From Cyanobacteriota bacterium (GTDB lineage: Bacteria; Cyanobacteriota; Cyanobacteriia; Cyanobacteriales; Microcoleaceae), in assembly GCA_025362325.1 (NCBI GenBank), contig JANYGO010000105.1, positions 1-44,534 on the forward strand: 44,534 nucleotides of DNA, in the 5' to 3' direction. The notes under the pieces are model-generated. The model saw only the letters and a list, made by a program, of their open reading frames with translations. It was not told where the DNA came from and searched no databases. Made by a program: the position numbers and the translations under genes. Within the stretch, counting starts at the first letter, position 1, and every line of letters begins with the position of its first letter. Below are positions 14,933 to 23,555 of the stretch, one piece after another.

Positions 14933-17368
14933 TTAGTCGCATTTTAAGCCTGCGGCTGCGGCTGTGGGAAATTCGATCGGCACAAAGGTAAGGCCAAACT
15001 GTTCTCTAGAACACGGTACAATATGCGCCACTCGTTTAGGGGGGTTTTTCCGATTTCCAGTCTTCGAGTCAAACTCAATTATACCCGTGGCTCCCTCGGC
15101 TTTAAAATTTGGATCGGCTAAGGTTTTTTGCATTCCTTCGCGGCTGGGTTCCGGCTGTATTTCTAGGGCTTTAATCAGCGTTTTGGCGGCATCGTAGGTT
15201 AAAGCCGATCGAGTATTGACCGGGCCTCCCCACAATTTTTCAGCGTTGACCGGAAACTTTTGGTCAAAACTGATTGTCGGATGCCAAAACACGGATATGC
15301 CCAGTTTTTCAATGGATTTTAGCTGTTTTGCTACTTCTAGCGTTCTCGGCTCGTACAGCGTCCAAGGCCCGACAATCCAATTGCGATCGCCGTTAGCTTT
15401 AATCATTGCGAGCGCATTTTCTACAGCCATAGTAACTTGACCGTCGGGAATGACCAATATCGCCGTTTTTCCGGTTTTCTCAACTTCTTTGATTGCTGCT
15501 TCGGCGTTAAAATCATTTTTAGATAAGTCGTAATAATTACTGATTCTCAAAGTCGCTCCTCCTTGGGCTTCAAATTGCTTTTTAAACTCTTCCCACAAAG
15601 AAGCGCTAAACGGACTGTTGGGATTGTAAAAAACGGCGACTTTTTTTTCACCGACTTTAATCAGTTGATTTACCAAACCTTCAGCTTCTATGCTAGTTGT
15701 CGGAGCCGTGCGAAAGAAAAATTTACGAGGTTTGCGCGTCAGTTCTTCTGTTGTGCTTCCCGAAGAAAGGGCGACCAGTTTATTTTGATTGTAAATATCT
15801 ACTGTTGCCACGGTCATGTCGCTGGTGTAGTGTCCGATGACTGCTAGAATATCTGGCTGAGCGACTAGGTAATTTGCCCTTTGAACTGCGTAGGATTTGA
15901 TATTGCCATCATCCGCAATGATGACTTTGAGACCTTTTCCTTTGATAGCTTTTGGTTCGAGAAATCCTTGACCGGGAAAATCTTTATTGCTGTCGTTTGC
16001 AGCGAGGAGACCTAAATTAACTTCGGTTTGAGCTTGAGCAAGGCCGCGCAGCAGTTCTTCTGCTAAATTGGCGTTGAGAATGCTACCGTCATCCTTTCTG
16101 CGGATGGGAACAACAATTGCGATCGTGTAATAGTCTGCCTTGATTGCCTTCAGCAGAGCATTGTTAATGTAAATTAAAGTTTCGGGGTCTCTGCGGTCTT
16201 CTCGCCAGGACTGTTTGAGCAATTTTAAAGCTTCTGAATAATTTTTGTCGGCAAATTCATTTATTCCCCTTTGTTTTGACCAAAGGGCGGAGGTTTGTAC
16301 TAGGAGTTTTTCACCGGAACTTACACCATCTGGGGAAGCTGTACGCTCGGAAATTGGTGTTTTTTCGCCGACAATTTCTGGAGAGGGTTTAGGTGGAGAG
16401 GGTGGCTGGGAAATTCTGGGGATTAAAAGTACGATCGCCAATCCGGCGCAAATTCCCGCAACGCCTAACAGCGGCCAGCGAAAGCGCACAGGTTTGGGTG
16501 ACTTGGGCTGTTCGTCGATCGCATCCAAGTCTTGCAAAACTTCAGAAACAGATTGGTAGCGCTCTTGAAAGTGGAAGCGCACCATCCGGGTTAATATATT
16601 TTTGAAACGGTCGCTAACTTGTAGCGCAGGGCGATCGGGCGTCGAATAATCCCAGACAATTTCACAAGTTTGGGGGTCTTGCGGCAGATTGGTGGGACGT
16701 TGGCCGGTGAGAGCTTGGATGGCGATAATTCCAAGAGCGTAAATGTCGTTGTAGGGTTGCGGGACAGACCGGGGATTGTATTGTTCCGCAGGCATATAAC
16801 CGCTGGTGCCGATCGCCTGCGATGTTAATATTTCACCTGTAGAGCTGGCCGTAAAAGTGCTGATTTCTTTGACAGCCCCAAAATCAATCAAAACAATTCT
16901 TCGATCTGTTTGACGCCGAATTAAGTTAGAAGGTGTAAGATCGCGGTGAATAATATTTTCTTGATGAACTGACTGTAAAATTTCCAGAATTTCTCGCAAC
17001 AAGGCGATCGCCTGTTGCTCTGTCCACTGTTTGCCCGCCGCCAGTTCTTCTTGACTGAGCGGAGCTCCCTGAACGTATTCTTGAACCAAGTAAAAATAGT
17101 TATTTTCTTCAAAGCAAGCGAATAAACTGGGAATGCAGGCATGATTTCCCAGACGGCGCAAAGCGCTAGCTTCCCTTTCAAATCGCCTCCTTGCCATCTC
17201 CAAGACGCGCGGATCGTTCGATGGCGGAAAAGGAATTTCCTTGACAACGCACACATTTCCGGGTCTGCTTAGATCGTTAGCCGTGTAGGTTCTAGCAAAC
17301 CCTCCCCGTCCTAATTGAGCAATAATTCTGTAGCGTCCAGCCAGTATATCTCCGGGATTGAGACACAT
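14933..17368 (-). CDS. Receptor-like Ser/Thr protein kinase with periplasmic amino-acid-binding-type sensor domain
   Basis: In this 811-residue protein, residues 12-280 are a eukaryotic-type kinase: glycine loop LGRGGFA (19-25), ATP lysine Lys43 in VCVVKEIPF, catalytic loop HRDLTPSN (141-148), DFG (162-164) and GTSGYMPAEQY (187-197). The catalytic-loop Lys usually found two residues after Asp is Thr145. A single membrane helix follows (299-317, WPLLGVAGICAGLAIVLLI), then a Pro/Ser linker and a short TPR-like helical part (365-412). From about 414 to 795 lies a type I periplasmic-binding fold of the LivK/branched-chain amino-acid receptor class, with AVIGHYTSDMTVA and LVALSSGSTTEEL. This gives a cytoplasmic kinase with an outside sensor domain, probably for a small ligand. 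No ABC permease genes adjoin it. Confidence 0.88.
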   Translation of the reverse strand: MCLNPGDILAGRYRIIAQLGRGGFARTYTANDLSRPGNVCVVKEIPFPPSNDPRVLEMARRRFEREASALRRLGNHACIPSLFACFEENNYFYLVQEYVQGAPLSQEELAAGKQWTEQQAIALLREILEILQSVHQENIIHRDLTPSNLIRRQTDRRIVLIDFGAVKEISTFTASSTGEILTSQAIGTSGYMPAEQYNPRSVPQPYNDIYALGIIAIQALTGQRPTNLPQDPQTCEIVWDYSTPDRPALQVSDRFKNILTRMVRFHFQERYQSVSEVLQDLDAIDEQPKSPKPVRFRWPLLGVAGICAGLAIVLLIPRISQPPSPPKPSPEIVGEKTPISERTASPDGVSSGEKLLVQTSALWSKQRGINEFADKNYSEALKLLKQSWREDRRDPETLIYINNALLKAIKADYYTIAIVVPIRRKDDGSILNANLAEELLRGLAQAQTEVNLGLLAANDSNKDFPGQGFLEPKAIKGKGLKVIIADDGNIKSYAVQRANYLVAQPDILAVIGHYTSDMTVATVDIYNQNKLVALSSGSTTEELTRKPRKFFFRTAPTTSIEAEGLVNQLIKVGEKKVAVFYNPNSPFSASLWEEFKKQFEAQGGATLRISNYYDLSKNDFNAEAAIKEVEKTGKTAILVIPDGQVTMAVENALAMIKANGDRNWIVGPWTLYEPRTLEVAKQLKSIEKLGISVFWHPTISFDQKFPVNAEKLWGGPVNTRSALTYDAAKTLIKALEIQPEPSREGMQKTLADPNFKAEGATGIIEFDSKTGNRKNPPKRVAHIVPCSREQFGLTFVPIEFPTAAAAGLKCD

Positions 17369-17499
17369 AAATTTTATAGTTTCTCTTGGGGCGCGATCGT
17401 TGATGCTAATTATAATACAAAACCTGGGTTCACTACTTCCTTTATGGGACTTGGCGGTTGAAACTCATATGTTTCAACCTTCTCAAGAACAGGATCTCC

Positions 17500-17540
17500 G
17501 GCCCGTTCCACAAGAACATTGAATTTTTGTGGAACGGGCC
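17500..17540. repeat. Perfect 14-bp GC-rich hairpin
   Basis: GGCCCGTTCCACAA (17500-17513) pairs exactly with TTGTGGAACGGGCC (17527-17540) across a 13-nt loop. It lies between the kinase and HetZ-like genes, about 130 bp upstream of the kinase start. It could be a terminator for the HetZ-like gene or a dispersed repeat. Confidence 0.5.
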
Positions 17541-17560
17541 CGATAGCCTGTTCCTACTCT

Positions 17561-17591
17561 AAAAACAAATTCCCAGGGATCACCTGGGAAT
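17561..17591 (-). terminator. Probable intrinsic terminator after the HetZ-like gene
   Basis: On the minus strand, ATTCCCAGG (17591-17583) pairs with CCTGGGAAT (17577-17569) over a 5-nt loop and is followed by TTGTTTTT. This is the classical stem plus T-tract, 185 bp after the HetZ-like stop. The remaining part of the gap 17369-17775 has no gene. Confidence 0.5.
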
Positions 17592-17775
17592 CATAAATAT
17601 TAAGAAAAATTAGTGCTGTTTTAATATATTTAATTAGCTCAAAAGCTGTCATAATCCAGCATCCCCAGTTGGAGATTTGAGAGCGGACTGCGGGGCGGGC
17701 ATTCCTGTGCAGGTGCCGCACCCGATCGCATTTTCCGACATCAAGAAAACAGTTGCGTTCATGTTTGAGTACCAA

Positions 17776-19014
17776 TTAAGCTTGGCTGCTGTTGCGAGTC
17801 TGGCTTGCCAGATCCAACAGTTGCGCCCAACGTTTTTGGACTTGTTTAGGAGTGCATTGGAGCGCAGTGGCGATCGCCTTGTCGCTTTCTTGGTTCCGCT
17901 TCATTTCTAACAGTTGCTGCATATCGGGCGACAGTTGAGCGCGAAATGCTTCCCATTTGTCGGAAGTCATGCCCAGCTTTTGATCGACATCAGCACCCAG
18001 CCATTCGTGTACCAGTTTCCAATTTTGAGTGCGGGAAAATTTTTCGACGTGGTACTTAAACCGTTGTTGCAAGTAGTCGCGCTGGCGGGAAGACAAACCG
18101 AGCACGCGGTCAATTTCCGAAGCCGAAAGATCTTGCAATTTTAAAGTTAAGTAACTCACGCATTCGGGTTGATTTTGGGCTTCGAGATAGGCGATCAATT
18201 CAGCGACTACTCGATCGCGCAGCACAGCATCAGCCGGATCGACAGTATCCGAAACCATTTGCTCGCGCACTTGTTGCAGCGCCGGAGAGCGGCTGTAGAT
18301 TTCCGCATCTTCTCCCTTGCCCGACTCTACAGCCATTTCAATGTCGATCGCAGTTTCCGGAGGCTGGCCCTTGGCAAATCCTTGAGCGCGCAACACGATC
18401 AGGCGCTGGCGGTTGCGGCCGGGCAAGCCGATTTGGCGCTTGGCGTAGTGTTCGGTGAAAGCCATGTACTCCGCCAATTCTAGCTGCGTGCGGGGCTGGT
18501 AGCTGGCATCGACTTGGTGTTCGCGGCGGAAAGCCCGCAGAGATTCGATGTAAAAGCCTTGCAAAAAGTCTTCAATCATGTTGTAACGAGCTTGGAAGTT
18601 CAAGTTCGAGCGAAAAGAAGCAACATGGCGGTAAATCATGGCTGCGAGGTGAGAGTGCAGTTCGACGCGGCCTTGTTTGGAACCGAGGCGATAGTATTGC
18701 AGAGTTTTTTGCAACCGGTGCTCAGCCAAGGTGATTTGCCAAGCTTCAACTTCGCCGGAAATTTGGATGCGATCGCTTTTTTGGCAAATCCGTTCGACTT
18801 CCTTAGCAATCCGCATCGCCACTGCTTGAGCGCTGCGGCTGGGAGTTTTCATCGACGCTTCCAATTCTTTGAGGGCGAATTGGGCCAAAGCCAGGACATC
18901 AATGCTGGATACTGGATTGATTTCGGCGGTTTGTTCCGTGGAGGCGGCCGTCATGAAGTTGAGGCCTGAAGCGGTGTTGCAGTTGACGGTGTTGGTGGCA
19001 GTTTTGACAGTCAT
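17776..19014 (-). CDS. HetZ-like protein (heterocyst-differentiation regulator family)
   Basis: From memory of the family this resembles HetZ and HetZ-related proteins, about 400 residues long. Matching blocks are LAEHRLQKTLQYYRLGSKQGRVELHS (read in pieces), NMIEDFLQGFYIESLRAFRRE, QLELAEYMAFTEHYAKRQI, PGRNRQRLIVLRAQ, ASEIDRVLGLSSRQRDYLQQ and RFKYHVEKFSR. The SRQRDYLQQRFKYHVEKF region is predicted helix-turn-helix-like and HetZ is a DNA-binding regulator in Anabaena. I place the start at 19014 (MTVKTATN), because the 47 upstream codons look non-coding and the resulting 412 residues fit the family; the open frame reaches 19155. HetZ homologues also occur in filaments without heterocysts, so this does not prove heterocyst formation. 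Confidence 0.65.
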   Translation of the reverse strand: MTVKTATNTVNCNTASGLNFMTAASTEQTAEINPVSSIDVLALAQFALKELEASMKTPSRSAQAVAMRIAKEVERICQKSDRIQISGEVEAWQITLAEHRLQKTLQYYRLGSKQGRVELHSHLAAMIYRHVASFRSNLNFQARYNMIEDFLQGFYIESLRAFRREHQVDASYQPRTQLELAEYMAFTEHYAKRQIGLPGRNRQRLIVLRAQGFAKGQPPETAIDIEMAVESGKGEDAEIYSRSPALQQVREQMVSDTVDPADAVLRDRVVAELIAYLEAQNQPECVSYLTLKLQDLSASEIDRVLGLSSRQRDYLQQRFKYHVEKFSRTQNWKLVHEWLGADVDQKLGMTSDKWEAFRAQLSPDMQQLLEMKRNQESDKAIATALQCTPKQVQKRWAQLLDLASQTRNSSQA

Positions 19015-19580
19015 GGCGTTTATCCGGTAGTAGCGTAGAGTGGGCGAGAAGAACAGTTGCTGGCGGTTTCGCTTGCTGTGCTGATTCAACTCTCTATACA
19101 TTGAATATAGGGAAGTAGAGATAATCGCAGTGATGCCACTGTTCCACTCTCTCATGCAACAGTTTTTGGCTGCTGAATCTGATTCTAAGCGCTGGGTGTG
19201 GAAGATTGGTTTTATTAGGCTTCAACCCTTACTGTACAAGCATTCTGAGCTGTAATGTTGGTAGGGCGATCGCGACAAAGATGGACGGTCTTCCGGGGCC
19301 GCTGAGTGGACAATTTACCAACTGGCCCTTTGAGGTGGTTTTGGGCGTCGCAGATTGTGGAATCGAGCCTCGGCAGAGTGTAGCGAACTGCACTATCTTC
19401 AGCAGCTACGCCACAGCAGTTGGGAAACCCGGTCAATCTGCAAATTTGCTCTTGGTAAAACGCGCAACGGCTTTTTTTTGAACGAACCGCGTTGGCGTAG
19501 CCTGCGCGAAGCGCTTAGACGCTAAGGACACGAAGGAAGAGAGGAGAAGAGAAGTACAGAGAGGCCTGTCTGCCAACAAT
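19015..19580. other. Intergenic region between dtd and the HetZ-like gene
   Basis: This region should hold the leader of the HetZ-like gene. Near 19489-19522 lies a GC-rich dispersed palindrome family member (GCGTTGGCGTAGCCTGCGCG), followed by purine-rich AGGAAGAGAGGAGAAGAGAAG. Frames of 70-90 codons occur on both strands at about 19206-19481, but they overlap each other fully and show no family likeness. I see no gene. Confidence 0.4.
19489..19522. repeat. Dispersed GC-rich palindromic repeat
   Basis: GCGTTGGCGTAGCCTGCGCG followed by AAGCGCTTAGACGC has internal symmetry and resembles the sequence at the XisH/XisI junction (13473-13505). Confidence 0.5.
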
Positions 19581-20036
19581 TCATCCGGATTCTCTCTCTA
19601 ATATCAAAGTCACGGGGCCGTCATTCTCTATAGAGACTTGCATCTGAGCTCCAAACAGCCCTGTTTCAACTTTTAAGCCGCTTTGGCGCAGCTTTTCGAC
19701 AAATTTCTCATAAAGAATTTCGGCGGCTTCTGGGGTGGCAGAGCGATCGAACGAAGGGCGTCTACCTTTGCGACAGTCGCCGTAGAGCGTAAACTGACTG
19801 ACAACCAGCAACTCGCCGCCGATGTCTTGTACGGACTTGTCCCAGCGGCCGATATCCCTGGCTGTGTCGGGAAACAAACGCAATTCTAGGCATTTGCGAG
19901 CCATCCAGTCGAGTTCTGCTTCGGTGTCGGTGTTTGCAATACCTACAAGCAAGTTGAGTCCGCAGCCGATTTTGCCGACAATTTCACCGTCTATTTCGAC
20001 TTGAGACGATCTGACTCGCTGGATGATGACTCGCAT
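19581..20036 (-). CDS. dtd: D-aminoacyl-tRNA deacylase
   Basis: This 151-residue protein spans the full usual length of DTD. It begins [20 protein letters not shown] and has the two signature active-site motifs: [17 protein letters not shown] (SQFTLY) and [10 protein letters not shown] (the Gly-cisPro GPVT motif). The dimeric enzyme hydrolyses D-amino acids, and glycine mischarged on tRNA-Ala, from tRNAs using the RNA 2'-OH. It is a stand-alone housekeeping gene here with no operon partner; the next gene downstream is the HetZ-like one, more than 560 bp away. Confidence 0.96.
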   Translation of the reverse strand: MRVIIQRVRSSQVEIDGEIVGKIGCGLNLLVGIANTDTEAELDWMARKCLELRLFPDTARDIGRWDKSVQDIGGELLVVSQFTLYGDCRKGRRPSFDRSATPEAAEILYEKFVEKLRQSGLKVETGLFGAQMQVSIENDGPVTLILERESG

Positions 20037-20062
20037 GGGAAATCACAAGAGGAATTATGAAA

Positions 20063-20130
20063 AGAAACCCGGTTTCTCGGATAAATCTTGGTTTTGTCGG
20101 CCAAGTCTCGACGAAACAAACCGGGTTTTT
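20063..20130. repeat. AGAAACCCGGTTTCT inverted pair
   Basis: AGAAACCCGGTTTCT at 20063-20077 faces AAACCGGGTTTTT at 20118-20130, the same family as 329-393. It lies in the short gap between dtd and the CobW-family gene and might form a terminator for the latter: on the minus strand the stem is followed by TTTC. Confidence 0.5.
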
Positions 20131-20166
20131 AGCTAGCGCACGTTTGTTCTGCTTAATTTTCAACCT

Positions 20167-21318
20167 TTAGTTTTTCCCAAAACCTTTGCCGCGATTTGTG
20201 GAAGGCATACAGAGACAGTTTTCGATTTGCGATCGCAAAGTCTCGATATCCAACCCCTGACCGATCAGAACAAGCTGGTTTTTTGGCTCACCTTTCCACT
20301 GGTCGTCATCCATTGAAAATCGCTTGCCGCTCAAGTGAAAAATATGCCGTTTCGGACTTTCTTCAAACCACATAATCCCTTTCGCGCGAAACACGTTTGT
20401 TGGCATTTGGTGGTCTAAGAAATATTGAAATTTTCTCAGAGAAAACGGCTTGTCGCTCTGGAAAGAAATTGAGGTGAATCCGTCATTTTCTAAATGGTCG
20501 GAGTGATCGTGAGCGCTATGATCGTGAGCGCTATGGTCGTGAGCGCTATGTTCGTGATGTTCGTGTTCGTGATGTTCGTGTTCGTGAGCGCTATGGTCGT
20601 GATGGTCGTGAGCGCTATGGTCGTGATGGTCGTGACTGCTAGGAGTTGCCTCAGATTGGAAATATTTGTCAGATTCAAACAATCCTATACTGAGGATGAG
20701 CGGTAGGGGAACTTGCGATTTTACTGTTCGCAGAATTCGAGCACCTTGTTTGATATCGCGAATCTTAACTTCCAACAAATCTAACTCTGCTTCTTCAACC
20801 AAATCTGTTTTGTTGAGGATAATTATATCGCCGTAAGCTATTTGACTGTAAGCAGCTTCTGAGTTGAACAAATCTAAGCTGTAGTTGGCTGCGTCTACTA
20901 CCGTAACTATTGAATCTAGACGGGTCAAGTCGCGCAGTTCTGTGCCTAAAAAAGTCATCGCTACTGGCAGCGGGTCGGCGAGGCCGGTGGTTTCTACTAC
21001 TAGATAGTCGAGATTTTCTTGACGTTCTAAAACTTTGTAAACTGCATTAACCAAATCTTCGTTAATTGTGCAGCAGATGCAGCCGTTGTTTAGCTCAACC
21101 ATGTTGTCGTCGCTGGTGACAATCAGTTCGTTGTCGATGCCGATTTCGCCAAATTCATTTACCAAAACTGCTGTTTTTAAGCCTTGCTGGTTGGTCAGGA
21201 TATGGTTGAGCAGGGTTGTTTTGCCGCTGCCGAGAAATCCTGTAATGATGGTAACGGGTAAGCCGTGTTTGGGAGCGTCCATCGCCGGTTCTGTCTCGGA
21301 CTGAGTTGTAGATTGCAT
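20167..21318 (-). CDS. COG0523/CobW-family metal-chaperone GTPase with His-rich loop
   Basis: This is a G3E-family GTPase of about 383 residues. It shows Walker A GFLGSGKTTLLN, the metal-binding CICC (CICCTINEDLV), ETTGLADP (Walker B region), NKTDL (base specificity) and a C-terminal CobW_C domain with FRAKGIMWF and LIGQGLD. Between the two domains is a stretch of about 50 residues made almost only of His, Asp, Glu, Ser and Ala, encoded by tandem GCTATGGTCGTGA-type repeats at about 20505-20635. Such proteins insert zinc or other metals (ZNG1, YeiR, Nha3, CobW); the loop suggests zinc, nickel or cobalt binding. The start is ATG at 21318 (MQSTTQSE); the frame opens at a GTG at 21348. No Zur box or cofactor cluster was identified nearby. 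Confidence 0.88.
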   Translation of the reverse strand: MQSTTQSETEPAMDAPKHGLPVTIITGFLGSGKTTLLNHILTNQQGLKTAVLVNEFGEIGIDNELIVTSDDNMVELNNGCICCTINEDLVNAVYKVLERQENLDYLVVETTGLADPLPVAMTFLGTELRDLTRLDSIVTVVDAANYSLDLFNSEAAYSQIAYGDIIILNKTDLVEEAELDLLEVKIRDIKQGARILRTVKSQVPLPLILSIGLFESDKYFQSEATPSSHDHHDHSAHDHHDHSAHEHEHHEHEHHEHSAHDHSAHDHSAHDHSDHLENDGFTSISFQSDKPFSLRKFQYFLDHQMPTNVFRAKGIMWFEESPKRHIFHLSGKRFSMDDDQWKGEPKNQLVLIGQGLDIETLRSQIENCLCMPSTNRGKGFGKN

Positions 21319-21689
21319 AGCTTGACTGTCAAATAATGTCGATCGCACTTTTCTTGTGTTTCTTATTGTATCTTATTTAAGCCCAGCCCTCCTCAACCCG
21401 GTGTCTGGGAGAAATGTTGGCGTTGGGCGCCATGGAATCTACCCATCAACCGCCCATCGGCCCCAGAGTACAAAGGCCGTTGGGCTGAACCTGTTTGCCC
21501 GGTAAATCCAGCAGCGACAAATTTGGGGCAGATTTTCGCCAGTGCGATCGACTCTCGAACCACTGCTCTATAATAATTTTAATTATCGAGCTGCCTAAAA
21601 TATTTAAATCTGAAATATAAACTAAAACAGGGCGGTGGCTAACAACAGCCACCGCCCTCAAGATAGTATTGCACTATCTAAGTCTGTGC
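21319..21689. other. Intergenic region, no convincing gene
   Basis: Between the CobW-family gene and the fasciclin gene lies GC-rich repeat-like DNA including GGGCGGTGGC/GCCACCGCCC at about 21631-21657. This is a hairpin (arms around TAACAACA) 35 bp after the fasciclin stop, a possible terminator for that gene. A 71-codon minus frame here shows no family likeness. Confidence 0.4.
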
Positions 21690-22091
21690 TTACGCAGGAA
21701 GCAAGACTGAATCGATGATGTGGATGACGCCATTGTCAGCAGCAACATCGGCTCTGGTAACGGTAGAATCATTGATTTTGACGCCATTGGAAGCATCAAT
21801 TTTTACTTCTGAACCTTCAACTGTCTTGGCAGATTTTAGCTTGACTACATCAGCAGCCATAACTTTGCCAGAAACGACATGATAAGTCAAGATTTTTGTG
21901 AGCTTAGGAATGTCCTTAAGCAGTGCGTCTACAGTACCTGCGGGAAGCTTAGCAAAAGCTTCGTCTGTAGGAGCGAAAACTGTGAAGGGGCCGGCGCCTT
22001 TGAGAGTATCTACTAAACCAGCAGCTTTAACGGCAGCAACTAGGGTTGTAAAAGAGCCTGCCGAAACGGCGGTATCAACGATGTCAGCCAA
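21690..22091 (-). CDS. Fasciclin (FAS1) domain protein
   Basis: This is a single FAS1 domain of about 133 residues with the H1 motif [17 protein letters not shown] and the H2 region [10 protein letters not shown], ending [21 protein letters not shown] ([14 protein letters not shown]). FAS1 domains mediate adhesion or protein contacts; many cyanobacterial ones are secreted, but this has no signal peptide and appears cytosolic or exported by another route. I put the start at a TTG at 22091 (reads MADIVDTAV) because the conserved family N-terminus begins there and AGGTGA lies 5 bp upstream as a ribosome site. A GTG at 22100 would add three residues but would use that same site as its own codon. 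It is monocistronic. Confidence 0.9.
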   Translation of the reverse strand: MADIVDTAVSAGSFTTLVAAVKAAGLVDTLKGAGPFTVFAPTDEAFAKLPAGTVDALLKDIPKLTKILTYHVVSGKVMAADVVKLKSAKTVEGSEVKIDASNGVKINDSTVTRADVAADNGVIHIIDSVLLPA

Positions 22092-22508
22092 GTGAGTCAC
22101 CTAGGTTTTGTATTCTCTAAATCACTATAACGCTAAAAAGTTAATTTAGCTACCTAAATTTTCCTCTTGTTCAGTCAGTTTTTCTGATACAAATAGCCAA
22201 ATATTTTTATATAACTAATTTTATAAACTACCTATCTAAAGGTAGATGAAAATCTCCAGATTTTAGTGTATTTTTAATCTGACAATGTGAGCCTAAATAC
22301 ATTGGTAAGAGGATCGCCCCCGCGCGGTGTTGAGAGTAAACGCTAGGGCGATGGCGTTCCGCCCCGCCAGCTACAGCATTTTGACTACATTGGGAAAACA
22401 CTCAATATCCAGCGTCGCGCTAACCCACCGCCAAAGCCAGCCACCCCCGACAAATAGCAACAGTTCGGCAAATCCCGATCTAGACTGTTAACAGCCATTA
22501 ACTAACGG
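22092..22508. other. Divergent intergenic region (fasciclin / aldo-keto reductase)
   Basis: It holds the promoters of two divergent genes. The part near the fasciclin gene is A/T rich (22120-22290); the part near the reductase is GC rich with repeat-like GGCGATGGCGTTCCGCCCC. No ORF of note. CTATCTAAAGGTAGAT around 22230 is a short palindrome (ATCTA..TAGAT) of unknown role. Confidence 0.4.
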
Positions 22509-23555
22509 ATGGGTGACATGAGATACAAACTACTAGGTCACAGCGGACTTCGCGTTTCCGAAATCTGCCTCGGAACTATGACTTTTGGGGAAGAGTCGGG
22601 TTGGGGCGGTTCCTACGACGAAAGCCGCAAAATGTTCGACGCATTTGCAGAAGCCGGCGGCAATTTCATTGATACCGCAAATCTCTACACCAACGGTACA
22701 AGCGAAAAATATGTCGGCGATTTCATCGGGGGCGATCGCGAAAAATGGGTAGTTGCCACTAAGTATAGCCTGAACATGAAAAATGGCGAAATCAACGGTT
22801 TCGGCAACCACCGCAAAAATATGGTGCAATCGGTAGAAGCAAGTTTGAAGCGGCTGCAACTTGAATACATAGATTTGCTGTGGCTGCACGCTTGGGATTT
22901 TACCACACCCGTCGCAGAAGTTATGCGCGCCTTTGACGATTTGGTACGCGCCGGCAAAGTTTTATATATCGGCATTTCTGATGCGCCCGCTTGGATTGTT
23001 TCTGCTTCAAATACCCTCGCCAACCTGCGCGGTTGGACACCATTTATCGGCTTGCAAATCGAGTATTCTTTAAAAGAGCGAACTCCCGAACGGGATTTGC
23101 TACCGATGGCAAAAGCCTTTGATATTGGCGTCACAGCTTGGAGCCCCCTAGGAGGCGGTTTGCTGACCGGAAAATACAACATTTCAGAAACCGCCGGCGA
23201 AGCTAAACGGCTTAACTCACCAGAATCTGGAAAAATTAGCGAACGTGACCTAAATATTGCTGCTGAAGTTAGCAAAATAGCCGCCGAAATTGGCAAACCT
23301 GCTTCTCAAGTAGCCCTGAATTGGCTGCGCCAGCAACCAATCGATGTGATTCCAATTGTCGGTTCCCGCAAACTCTCCCAACTTCAGGAAAATCTTGCTT
23401 GTTTGGAATTTGAATTAACTCCCGAACAAATGCAGCAGTTAGATGCAGCAAGTGCAATTGAATTGGGTTTCCCCCACGATTTCTTAAAGAGTTCGATGGT
23501 GCAAGATTTTGCCTTTGGAGGGGGAATCGCCAAAATTGACAGCCGCCGACTTTAA
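22509..23555 (+). CDS. Aldo/keto reductase
   Basis: This 348-residue (alpha/beta)8-barrel NADPH oxidoreductase has MRYKLLGHSGLRVSEICLGT, the catalytic Asp in NFIDTANLYTNG (Asp, Tyr), Lys in WVVATKYSLN and His in LLWLHAWD. The cofactor segment is IPIVGSRKLSQLQENL. It resembles the YajO/aryl-alcohol dehydrogenase-like branch. Physiological substrates are unknown; detoxification of carbonyls is the usual suggestion. An ATG at 22518 (MRYKLLG) is an equally good start, with GGGTGAC before it. It is a single gene with a hairpin 75 bp downstream, unrelated to the glycan locus that follows. Confidence 0.92.
   Translation: MGDMRYKLLGHSGLRVSEICLGTMTFGEESGWGGSYDESRKMFDAFAEAGGNFIDTANLYTNGTSEKYVGDFIGGDREKWVVATKYSLNMKNGEINGFGNHRKNMVQSVEASLKRLQLEYIDLLWLHAWDFTTPVAEVMRAFDDLVRAGKVLYIGISDAPAWIVSASNTLANLRGWTPFIGLQIEYSLKERTPERDLLPMAKAFDIGVTAWSPLGGGLLTGKYNISETAGEAKRLNSPESGKISERDLNIAAEVSKIAAEIGKPASQVALNWLRQQPIDVIPIVGSRKLSQLQENLACLEFELTPEQMQQLDAASAIELGFPHDFLKSSMVQDFAFGGGIAKIDSRRL

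Noticed and set aside
19206..19481. 91-codon plus-strand frame and overlapping 73-codon minus frame between dtd and the HetZ-like gene
   Set aside because: Both frames cover the same bases, neither has a family signature or a good ribosome site, and the sequence is repeat-like.
21446..21661. 71-codon minus-strand frame after the fasciclin gene
   Set aside because: It begins inside the GGGCGGTGGC hairpin, which looks like a terminator, and no homology is apparent.
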